DNA of 64,000 nucleotides from positions 992,001 to 1,056,000 of the forward strand of contig NZ_CP036298.1 of the NCBI RefSeq assembly GCF_007752135.1, read 5' to 3'. Shown here piece after piece: positions 56,982-64,000 of this stretch. The notes beneath the pieces were generated by a model. It did no database searches. It saw only the letters and a list, made by a program, of their open reading frames with translations, and was not told the DNA's origin. How positions within the stretch are numbered: the stretch's first letter is position 1; each line of letters begins with the position of its first letter. The translations under genes and the position numbers were made by a program. The stretch is from Aureliella helgolandensis. GTDB lineage: Bacteria; Planctomycetota; Planctomycetia; Pirellulales; Pirellulaceae.

Positions 56982-58067
56982 ATGCGAATTCCCATGAGAC
57001 AGGCGTTTACGCTTGTGGAGCTGTTGGTGGTAATTGCGATCATCGGCATTCTGGTCGGCCTACTGTTGCCTGCGGTTCAGGCAGCTCGCGAGGCAGCGAG
57101 GCGAATGCAGTGCAGCAACAATCAAAAGCAAATTCAGCTTGCAATGCTGAACTATGAGTCGGTATATCAGCGTTTCCCCGCCTTGGCAGATGATGGAAAT
57201 CCTGGCATGGGGCGGGATCCAGTGAACCCGCGGTACTCATGGACTCTATCGATTTTGCCCTTCATTGAGCAAAAGCCGCTCTTCGAGCAGATGATGTCCA
57301 AGGCACGCCCTTCCGGAAACGGCCTTCCGTCCCCGTGGGCCAACCGGCCAGAGGACTACGCGGACGATGTGGATCGAGCGTGGGGCATTGAATACTGGCA
57401 AACTGACATCTCTAGCCTCATCTGCCCATCTGCTCCTCCTACAAGCAATACTCGGCACGCCAACTCTAGATTGAATTACAAAGTTTGCACCGGTGATGAT
57501 ATGGCTCAAAATCACTGGCTCACCAACTCCCGGCAAAATAAAGGGATTTTCCAGATCGGCCGCTACCTTACGCTGGGGTCGATTACTGATGGACTGTCGA
57601 ATACGATTTCGATTAGCGAAACCGTTTCCGGCGGAGATGATCGCGCCGTGCCTGGTGGGGTGGCCTTTGATATCCGTGCTTTTGCTCCTAGCGACTGCCT
57701 TGCCCGGATTGGCCCCGACCGCCGCCTGACAGGCAGCGTTGCACCGCCGGAGTTTGGTCCAGGTACGCGCGCTTGGCACGGTTACGTGTGGTACGCGAGT
57801 TTCAACACGTGTCTCCCGCCTAATGGTCCCTCTTGTTCATGGGGAGGGTGGGACAACTATGAGACGTTTATGCCTCCTTCCAGCTTTCACACCGGCGGGG
57901 TTACTGTCGCAATGGCTGATGGGTCTGTTCACTTTGTCTCCAACAGTATCGACACAGGCGACCAAACTATTCCTGACCCTGATTTCGGCGATGGTCCATC
58001 GCCCTATGGGATTTGGGGCGCCCTTGGTAGCAAAGCGGGAGGCGAATCAGCCTCGATCAGTCAGTGA
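56982..58067 (+). CDS. DUF1559 protein with prepilin-type N-terminus
   Basis: The protein has 361 residues from the ATG at 56982, which has TGGAG upstream; the frame open to 56757 crosses non-coding DNA. The N-terminus MRIPMRQAFTLVELLVVIAI has the type IV prepilin-like motif (cleavage before FTLVE) and the helix continues to LLPAVQAAREAARRMQCSNN, the hallmark of the DUF1559 family. C-terminal marks are LGSITDGLSNTISISE and SSFHTGGVTVAMADGSVHFVSNSID. These proteins are expanded in planctomycetes and likely form pseudopilus-like structures. It is followed by the usual small lipoprotein, then by a TPR and a FG-GAP protein. Confidence 0.92.
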   Translation: MRIPMRQAFTLVELLVVIAIIGILVGLLLPAVQAAREAARRMQCSNNQKQIQLAMLNYESVYQRFPALADDGNPGMGRDPVNPRYSWTLSILPFIEQKPLFEQMMSKARPSGNGLPSPWANRPEDYADDVDRAWGIEYWQTDISSLICPSAPPTSNTRHANSRLNYKVCTGDDMAQNHWLTNSRQNKGIFQIGRYLTLGSITDGLSNTISISETVSGGDDRAVPGGVAFDIRAFAPSDCLARIGPDRRLTGSVAPPEFGPGTRAWHGYVWYASFNTCLPPNGPSCSWGGWDNYETFMPPSSFHTGGVTVAMADGSVHFVSNSIDTGDQTIPDPDFGDGPSPYGIWGALGSKAGGESASISQ

Positions 58068-58153
58068 GAATTTCGTAGCCATTTCTTGACTTTGGGGAGC
58101 GTTCGCTTCCGGAGTGCGTTGTCTTGCGCTGTTCAACAATCATTGAGGTTGTG

Positions 58154-58645
58154 ATGATTCATAGGTTTATCTTGTTGCTATTGTTGACTGCCAGTTCGGC
58201 TGGCTGTGGAGCGTCCCTGGGGCGAGTGTCTGGCTTAGTCACCGTAAACGGCGAGCCGAAGGAGAACCTGGTGGTTTCCTTCACGCCCACAGGAGGTGGC
58301 GTCAGTGCGTCTGCGGTCACCGGCAAGGATGGCTCGTATCTGGTAACGTCAACGTTAGGGAGTGGTATCCCGCCAGGAAACTACAGCGTGAAAATCAGTA
58401 CACTGAAGAGTGCCCTGAACGATGATGCGTCCTACACGCAAGAGACGCAAGAGACGCAAGCGACGGACTCGTACGCGCAGCGGGCAGAATCGGCAATGGA
58501 GGGGCAGCAGAAGCAGTACGGTGACGGACTCAAGGCTTATAGAGGAGCAAAGGATCCGATCCCTGCGAAATACAACTCCGACTCCACGCTGCTGGAAGAG
58601 ATTGAGGCTGGCTCACAAACCATTGACTTCAATTTAGAAATCTAG
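58154..58645 (+). CDS. Small lipoprotein with carboxypeptidase-regulatory-like domain
   Basis: The protein has 163 residues from the ATG at 58154. The signal ends in a lipobox TASSAGC, so the Cys would be lipidated (Lnt is encoded elsewhere in this window). The Ig-like domain shows RVSGLVTVNGEPKENLVVSF, AVTGKDGSYLVTST and IPPGNYSVKI. The tail has the tripled ETQ element (TQETQETQ) and PIPAKYNSDSTLLEEIEAGSQTIDFNL, the usual end of lipoproteins paired with DUF1559 genes. It follows the DUF1559 gene by 86 bp and is most likely cotranscribed. Confidence 0.9.
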   Translation: MIHRFILLLLLTASSAGCGASLGRVSGLVTVNGEPKENLVVSFTPTGGGVSASAVTGKDGSYLVTSTLGSGIPPGNYSVKISTLKSALNDDASYTQETQETQATDSYAQRAESAMEGQQKQYGDGLKAYRGAKDPIPAKYNSDSTLLEEIEAGSQTIDFNLEI

Positions 58646-58750
58646 AAGTATGGATGGTGGGCTGGATTACAAGTCCTAGAGCGCTGCAATACCTTATTGG
58701 GGCGCCCCCTCGCTTCAGCAGCCACACCCCTCAACGTCGGAACTCGTACT

Positions 58751-60109
58751 ATGTATCGCTGGTCTCTAGCAATTCTTGCGATGAGCGGAATCGCGATTGC
58801 ATGTGCGATTTCTTGGCATCAAGGAAGATCTGCCAATAGTGTGGACGGCAGTCTAGCTAGTCCGCAGCATGATACATCGGAGCAACGCACTGAACGAGCA
58901 GCGCCCACAGCCATGGGGGAGCGTGAGGGGCTTACTGAACCAACGATTCGGATACCCCAGTTTTCTGCTCCTGGCAATGCCGAGCAATTTCACATCGAAG
59001 CTGAGACGGTTGTACTCCTCCTCCTGAAAACCGTCGGTCGAAAGCATGAAGCGATTCACGTCGCGGCCTTGCTTGAAGCGCAGCTTCACAACACCGAGAA
59101 GGCCGAATCACTCTGGAGGGAGTGTATTGACTTGGCCCCAGATACGGAACGCTACTACGTCAATTTAGCAGCGGTGCTCAGCGAGCAAGGAGATTCGCGT
59201 TCTGCAGTGGAAATATTGAAGCTCGCAAACCAGAGAGGCCTAAGATCGGTCGACCTTGTTCATCATCTCTGCGTCAGCTATATCGATTCCGGCGAGCTAA
59301 AGCAGGCAACTGTCGAATGTGAGAAGGGACTGGAAGAGTTTGGCAAGAGTCCTGCGCTACTGCTCGTTTACGGCAGTGCGCTCTTGGAGAATGGACAGGC
59401 TGATCGCGCAGAGCAAATTCTGAAGGAAGCAATTCGAATGGGTGCCGGAGCCCAGCTGGCAAATTCGTACCTCATGAGAGCGCTGTTACTGCAAGGAAAA
59501 CGCGAGGAGGCGTCGGTCGTGAAGGATCTCCTACGTGAATCGGCGGAGCAAGAAGAACATAGTGCAGATTCTCGATACGCTGCACTCTCAGATGCGGAAG
59601 GGCGTAGAATTCTGTTATCTGTCTTGGCAGGCGCCGGGCACGTTTATCAACTATACCGCAATTACGAATTCGCGGAGTTAGTGTTGCTTCGTGCGATCTC
59701 AGTGGATCCCGGTCACGCCGTTGCCCTAGAACAGCTGGCGACTATGTTTGGACAACTCGAGCAATATGCAAACGAACTGACTGTTCGCGAACATCAGCTA
59801 CAACTCCGACCGTTTGACCTTCTTGGGCACCTGAAGTTGGCAAAAGCCGCTGCACTTAATGGCAACCCCCAACGTGCAGAGGCCGCAATCAAGCTTGCCA
59901 TTTCACGCTCGCCTACCTCTTCTACGGGTTTTGTGGCAATGGCCGAATTCTTGCTAGAACAGAACGAGGCAAAGAAGGCAGAATGGTACGCAACACGGGC
60001 GTTTGGAATGCGACCATCTGACGAATTGGCAGCCGCACTGCTGCGCAAAACTCTTCGACTTCAAGGCAAAGAGACTGAGGCACAGGAAGTCCATATTATT
60101 CAAGACTAA
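58751..60109 (+). CDS. Membrane-anchored TPR protein
   Basis: The protein has 452 residues from the ATG at 58751. One N-terminal membrane helix or uncleaved signal (about 4-21) precedes a disordered stretch. At least eight TPR-like repeats follow (AALLEAQLHNTEKAESLWRECIDLAPD, NLAAVLSEQGDSRSAVEILKLA, YGSALLENGQADRAEQILKEAIRMG, AMAEFLLEQNEAKKAEWYATRAFGMRP). It is 20 bp ahead of the FG-GAP gene, so the two are likely cotranscribed and the TPR may dock the propeller protein. Confidence 0.85.
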   Translation: MYRWSLAILAMSGIAIACAISWHQGRSANSVDGSLASPQHDTSEQRTERAAPTAMGEREGLTEPTIRIPQFSAPGNAEQFHIEAETVVLLLLKTVGRKHEAIHVAALLEAQLHNTEKAESLWRECIDLAPDTERYYVNLAAVLSEQGDSRSAVEILKLANQRGLRSVDLVHHLCVSYIDSGELKQATVECEKGLEEFGKSPALLLVYGSALLENGQADRAEQILKEAIRMGAGAQLANSYLMRALLLQGKREEASVVKDLLRESAEQEEHSADSRYAALSDAEGRRILLSVLAGAGHVYQLYRNYEFAELVLLRAISVDPGHAVALEQLATMFGQLEQYANELTVREHQLQLRPFDLLGHLKLAKAAALNGNPQRAEAAIKLAISRSPTSSTGFVAMAEFLLEQNEAKKAEWYATRAFGMRPSDELAAALLRKTLRLQGKETEAQEVHIIQD

Positions 60110-60129
60110 TAGAAGTGAACCGCGCCACA

Positions 60130-61797
60130 ATGACACTATCGAATCGTACCTTTGCAAACGTCCGTGTTTGGTTGCATGCGTTCCTCCCGTTCGCTTGTTG
60201 CGTAACTCCTGGGCGACCTGCGATGGCACAAAGCGAAACGATCGAATTCGTTAATGTGGTGGAACAAAGTGGGATCTGCTTCGAACATTCGCATGGAGGG
60301 GCTGGGAGGGGATTCATCGTTGAAGGAATGTCTGCAGGAATTGCAACTCTGGACTACAATCGCGATGGCCTGACGGATATCTATTTCCTCAATGGAGCTC
60401 CGCTGGAAGGGACTGAGAAACCCGAGAGCTCTCCCACAAACCGTCTCTACGAAAATCTTGGTGGAATGAAATTTAGAGACGTAACTCAACAAGCGGGAGT
60501 CGGAGACATCGGCTACTCACTAGGCGTGGGAATCGCTGATTACGATGGCAATGGCTACGAAGACATCTATGTGAACAACTTCGGACCAAATGTATTTTAC
60601 CGAAATCGCGGGGACAATACCTTTGAGGAGGCTTCAGTCGCAACGGGCACTGTCAACGGGAACAAGGTTGGTGCAGGCGTCGGTTTTGCTGACTTTGATG
60701 GAGACGGCGATCTCGACCTCTACGTTGCGAATTATGTCGACTTCAGCTACGAAAATCATGTTCCGATCACTATCAAAGGCATGCACTTCCAGGCCGGTCC
60801 TCAGTACTACAAATCGGTCCCTGACACTCTGTTTCGCAACGAGGGGAATGGGCAGTTCTCTGATATTAGTGAAGCTTCCGGTATTTCCGCATTAGCCAAC
60901 GCTGGCATGGGCTTGGTTTGTTTCGACGCGGATTCCGATGGTGATTGCGACGTATATGTGTGTAATGACGGTGAAGCAAATCATTTGTGGCTGAATAACG
61001 GCCAAGCCCACTTCCAGGAAGACGCCTTGCTGTCTGGAGTTGGTTTCTCTGCAGATGGAAAAGCGAACGCGAGCATGGGAGTCGACGTGGGAGACTACGA
61101 TTCCGACGGCCTCCTCGACTTATTTGTGACCGCTTATCAAGCTGAAATGCCGCAACTCTATCGCAATATGGATGGCCTCTTCAGTGACGTTACCTCTCAA
61201 GCCTCCATCCCACGTTTGCTATACCCACACGTGCACTGGGGGACCGCGTTTGTGGATATCGACAATGATTCAGACAGCGATTTGTTTGTAGCGTGCGGCC
61301 ATTTCGATCGAATCGAACAAATCGATGATCGAACTTCCCAGAAAACGGCAAACGTGCTGCTTCAGAATACGAAAGGCATCTTTCAAGATATTTCGCAGAA
61401 ATCTGGACCGGCATTGGCGGAGTTAGAGAGTACGCGAGCAATTGCTTTTGAGGATTTTGACAATGATGGGGATCTGGACGCTGTTCTCGTGAACTCGGGG
61501 ACGACGCCTTCGCTACTTCGAAACGACTCAAAGAATAGGAACAGGTGGATACAAATTGACCTGAAGCAAGAGGGGGCCAACGGGGGAGCCATTGGTGCAG
61601 TCGTGCGAGTGACGGGATCCGAGTTGTTGCGCCCGGTGGTAAGCGGCCGGGGCTACCAAAGCCACTTTGGGTCAAGGTTGCACTTTGGCCTTGGCGAGTT
61701 TCAAGGTGAAACCATTGAAATTGAAGTGACTTGGCCGGATGGTGCTGTAACAAAGCATGAGCTGCCCATCGATAAGATTTCGACGGTGCCCAGATAG
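60130..61797 (+). CDS. Secreted FG-GAP/VCBS repeat protein with ASPIC/UnbV C-terminus
   Basis: The protein has about 555 residues from the ATG at 60130; a GTG at 60115 is also in frame. A signal peptide (VRVWLHAFLPFACCVTPGRPAMAQ) leads into at least six FG-GAP blades with Ca-binding Asp motifs (DYNRDGLTDIYFLNG, DYDGNGYEDIYVNNFG, DFDGDGDLDLYVANY, DADSDGDCDVYVCND, DYDSDGLLDLFVTAY, DFDNDGDLDAVLVNSG). The end, VRVTGSELLRPVVSGRGYQ and LHFGLGEFQGETIEIEVTWPDGAVT, is the ASPIC/UnbV domain, as in CRTAC1-like proteins. Its role is probably surface binding; TPR plus ASPIC pairs are common in planctomycetes. Confidence 0.92.
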   Translation: MTLSNRTFANVRVWLHAFLPFACCVTPGRPAMAQSETIEFVNVVEQSGICFEHSHGGAGRGFIVEGMSAGIATLDYNRDGLTDIYFLNGAPLEGTEKPESSPTNRLYENLGGMKFRDVTQQAGVGDIGYSLGVGIADYDGNGYEDIYVNNFGPNVFYRNRGDNTFEEASVATGTVNGNKVGAGVGFADFDGDGDLDLYVANYVDFSYENHVPITIKGMHFQAGPQYYKSVPDTLFRNEGNGQFSDISEASGISALANAGMGLVCFDADSDGDCDVYVCNDGEANHLWLNNGQAHFQEDALLSGVGFSADGKANASMGVDVGDYDSDGLLDLFVTAYQAEMPQLYRNMDGLFSDVTSQASIPRLLYPHVHWGTAFVDIDNDSDSDLFVACGHFDRIEQIDDRTSQKTANVLLQNTKGIFQDISQKSGPALAELESTRAIAFEDFDNDGDLDAVLVNSGTTPSLLRNDSKNRNRWIQIDLKQEGANGGAIGAVVRVTGSELLRPVVSGRGYQSHFGSRLHFGLGEFQGETIEIEVTWPDGAVTKHELPIDKISTVPR

Positions 61798-62323
61798 GAT
61801 GCCCGATGGCGGTGGAAGACGGTGTGGTGGAAGACGGTGGTGGAAGTGAACGCCGCTTCGCCAAGTTGCAACATCGACTACGACGCGGTAGTGAGCATCC
61901 TGATCGGAACGAGAACGAGCGTCTGGCTGCTGTTGCTGGCCACCCTGCAGCAGCGCTGAGGTGCCCTGTAGCAGCTTCTTAAGAGAACGACGATTTGGAT
62001 CCCTCGATCATGACTGAGCAATGCGCTGTACACAGTGTGAGCCCTGTGACTTGACGCATTGCACCGGTTCCTCAATCGGTCTTTGTCCAGAATTCGGTAG
62101 AGGCGTCTGCCCATACGGTGCCCTAGATTACGCGAGTTATGCAACACAGCCAACTGGCAGGAATGAATCTCCTGCGTTGAGTTCGGTTGTGGATCGATGG
62201 CGGTAGAATCAAGCTGGTAATCTCCTTGAGTGATAACTTGCCGCCGAAACAACGTGGTCCTGAGGGGCAACCCGCGGACGGGATGCCCAAAATGTCAAAA
62301 AGCAGTAGGCGAGACAGGCCACG
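61798..62323. other. Convergent intergenic region with a 15-bp tandem repeat
   Basis: GGTGGAAGACGGT occurs at 61811-61823 and 61826-61838, with a partial third copy at 61839-61846. A Cys-rich plus-strand frame (62021-62206) has CTQCEPCDLTHC but no known family and no ribosome site. No terminator hairpin is evident. Confidence 0.5.
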
Positions 62324-64000
62324 TCATTTGCTCATTAAGTACTTGAGTAATTCAAGTTGTTGTTGGTCGTTCAAAGTGCCCAGTAGACCTTGCGGCATGA
62401 ACGACGTCTTGGAAATCACGATCTCCTCGATGTCATCCCGCGCGATCGTCTGAGTTGCGTTCGCCGTGCGGACAGTCACCGCAGAATCTGTTTCCTTAAT
62501 AATGACTCCGGTCACGATAAGTCCATCGATGGTGAGAATCTGGCGCGCCTGGAAATCCTTCCCGATAACCGCATTCGGATCGAGAATGTTCTCAACGATA
62601 TAGTGGATCCCTTTAGAGCCGGACCCCTCGAGTTTCGGGCCGATTCTCTGTGAGAGATCTGATTTGACATGGCAACTTGCGCAGAGTGTTTTGAAGTGAC
62701 CTTCGCCAGCAGACCTACTATATGCCCACAAGGGAGCCTCACTGTATTGAGCGACCAAATTTTCGATAGCGGATTTTGTCTCTGCTGAAGATTCGCCAAG
62801 CTTGCCCCAAAGTTTGGTCAATTGGCTAACGATCTGTTCGTCTCCAAGGTTCGACATTTGACGCGCGTAGAAGGCGGTTAGCTTGCCTTTATCGATTCTC
62901 TTTGACTCGAAAGCAGCGAGCAATTGTTTGGCCCAAGGAACACGGCTGCATAAGGTTTCCATCGCAATTTCGCTGGTTTCTCCCTGCCAAACTGGCAATC
63001 GAGAAATGAGCTCAGAAGCGACGCGCGGATCGTTGTAAGATTTGAGCTGTCGGATCGCCGCGACGGCCAGTTCGGGAGTATCGAGCGCTGACATTAACAA
63101 TAAGGCGTTTTGATGCGAAACATTCTTGATTTCGGCTGCTTCCGCCCGAAGTGCTGCTGAGCTGCTTGCCCGCGATCCATCCGCTGTCGTGTTGTCCGCG
63201 ACTGCTGGAAGCTTGGCCCAAGTTCCAGCCGGCAAGTCACTCGCCAGGATAGATAACGCGTGAGCTTTTGATTCTGTCGTCGAATCTTCGGCCGCGAGAG
63301 TGATGCGCATCTGATCGAAGAGTGCTTCATCGCCAAACGTTGCTCCCAAATTTTGAGCCGCCTGACGCGTACTTGCATCTTTCGAATCATAGAGCGCATT
63401 CGCGATCGCCGTCCATGCTGCGGGTTGCTGCAAGCCTCGCATACCCTGCAGTCCTACCGAAAAAAGGGACAAGAGTTGAACGCGCTCATTACCCCTTGAA
63501 CTAGCCAATCGTTCGGCCACTGCATCTCGCCCAGCTGCAGAGAGTTGCGGTGCATACCACAGGATGTAGTTCTTGAGTACAGGAATCTTCGTAGAGTCCG
63601 CGAGTGCAATCGCACGCGGCAAATTATCAGCCATTCGCTCGGCCAGTTGCTGCCAAATGAGTAAAGGCAGGTTTCGGTCGACAGCATTGTCGGGCTGAGT
63701 TGCCAACTGTTCAAGGATCGTCCAAGCAGTAGGTTGGCTGAGGCGACTGGTTGCTGAAGCGAGGTATTGCCGAACAAACAGTGAGTGTTCGCGGGAGGCG
63801 AGATCGATGAGCAAGTCTTCGAATTCAAGGTTGCCAGGCAACGTTGCATCCTCAGCCAGCAGTTGCACTACCCAAGCTCGTAGATACTCGCTTTGATCGT
63901 TGATCAGCTCCCTCGCGATCTCAAGATCGATTTCTGCAATTGCATGCAGACACCACAACGCTCGCAGACGTCGTGTCTCGTCAGCATGCGAGGTGGCCAT
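62324..64000 (-). CDS. C-terminal part of a PVC-type HEAT/cytochrome c protein (5' end outside the window)
   Basis: The frame is open to the window edge at 64000. The ATG there is probably internal, since proteins of this kind usually carry an N-terminal dehydrogenase-like propeller. The visible 558 residues begin with HEAT-type helices (ALWCLHAIAEIDLEIARELI, YLRAWVVQLLAEDA). A C-type heme-binding domain follows with CASCH (440-444), IGPKLEGSG and ENILDPNAVIGKDF. The end is the usual small barrel (TIDGLIVTGVIIKETDSAVTVRTA, then IEEIVISKTSFMPQGLLGTL). Met in SFMPQGLL is the likely sixth heme ligand. Such proteins are found in planctomycete carbohydrate-oxidising systems. Confidence 0.88.
   Translation of the reverse strand: MATSHADETRRLRALWCLHAIAEIDLEIARELINDQSEYLRAWVVQLLAEDATLPGNLEFEDLLIDLASREHSLFVRQYLASATSRLSQPTAWTILEQLATQPDNAVDRNLPLLIWQQLAERMADNLPRAIALADSTKIPVLKNYILWYAPQLSAAGRDAVAERLASSRGNERVQLLSLFSVGLQGMRGLQQPAAWTAIANALYDSKDASTRQAAQNLGATFGDEALFDQMRITLAAEDSTTESKAHALSILASDLPAGTWAKLPAVADNTTADGSRASSSAALRAEAAEIKNVSHQNALLLMSALDTPELAVAAIRQLKSYNDPRVASELISRLPVWQGETSEIAMETLCSRVPWAKQLLAAFESKRIDKGKLTAFYARQMSNLGDEQIVSQLTKLWGKLGESSAETKSAIENLVAQYSEAPLWAYSRSAGEGHFKTLCASCHVKSDLSQRIGPKLEGSGSKGIHYIVENILDPNAVIGKDFQARQILTIDGLIVTGVIIKETDSAVTVRTANATQTIARDDIEEIVISKTSFMPQGLLGTLNDQQQLELLKYLMSK

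Noticed and set aside
62021-62206. Cys-rich small protein
   Set aside because: No known family, no ribosome site, and no upstream or downstream partner; kept only as a note in the intergenic entry.

Overview
The window reads as chromosomal DNA of a planctomycete, most likely of the Pirellulaceae (Rhodopirellula/Blastopirellula type). Direct indications are a giant exported protein with the planctomycete N-terminal signature (basic stretch, then LEQRQLLTA), a DUF1559 prepilin-like protein followed by a small lipoprotein, two sulfatases, DUF1080-like and PVC-type cytochrome c/HEAT proteins, an IS200-like/RAYT transposase of planctomycete type, and a tmRNA whose tag resembles other planctomycete tags. 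Genes are loosely packed, with long intergenic stretches full of short interspersed repeats and gene remnants.

Layout. 1-7331 (-): most of a giant surface protein gene whose 3' end lies outside the window. 8101-9634: a complete IS1182-type insertion sequence with terminal inverted repeats and a 4-bp target duplication. 9941-12571 (-): an aldehyde dehydrogenase-like reductase and an AMP-forming acyl ligase, probably acting in sequence. 12743-21547 (-): a Gly-rich secreted protein, a coiled-coil membrane protein, then (in transcription order) tyrA, purL and lnt. 21955-22314 (+): tmRNA (ssrA) with a terminator, and directly beside it the frameshifted C-terminus of a tyrosine recombinase, suggesting ssrA was used as an integration site. 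22.4-32.4 kb: accessory DNA with a DUF1080-like secreted protein, a lipase remnant, an AT-richer nitrilase, a GNAT acetyltransferase, a RAYT remnant, a TPR protein, a large purple-acid-phosphatase-like protein, a frameshifted LURP-one gene and a NYN-domain protein.

32.9-36.8 kb (+): a translationally coupled pair, a secreted transglutaminase-like/discoidin protein and a DUF5009 membrane acyltransferase-like protein. 37.0-40.1 kb (-): LarA-type racemase and lactate permease, a lactate-uptake unit. 40.8-44.7 kb (-): two secreted sulfatases and a zincin-like protein. 45.4-46.4 kb (+): a RAYT transposase bracketed by oppositely oriented copies of a 15-bp GTGCTGTGTCCCCGT motif; the 3' tail of this gene with its repeats recurs at 56.1-56.7 kb. 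47.2-53.4 kb (+): a compact MoxR-DUF58-DUF4381-VWA-VWA-TPR-BatD operon. 53.7-55.4 kb (-): a secreted TPR/beta-propeller protein. 57.0-61.8 kb (+): DUF1559 protein, lipoprotein, TPR protein and an FG-GAP/ASPIC-UnbV protein. 62.3-64.0 kb (-): the C-terminal part of a HEAT/cytochrome c protein that enters from outside the window.

No defence island, CRISPR array or secondary-metabolite cluster was seen. The least-described material is in the repeat/RAYT relationship, the integrase relic at ssrA, the acyl ligase/reductase pair, and the giant protein with a decayed metalloprotease site. All calls were made by reading the sequence; no database search was run.
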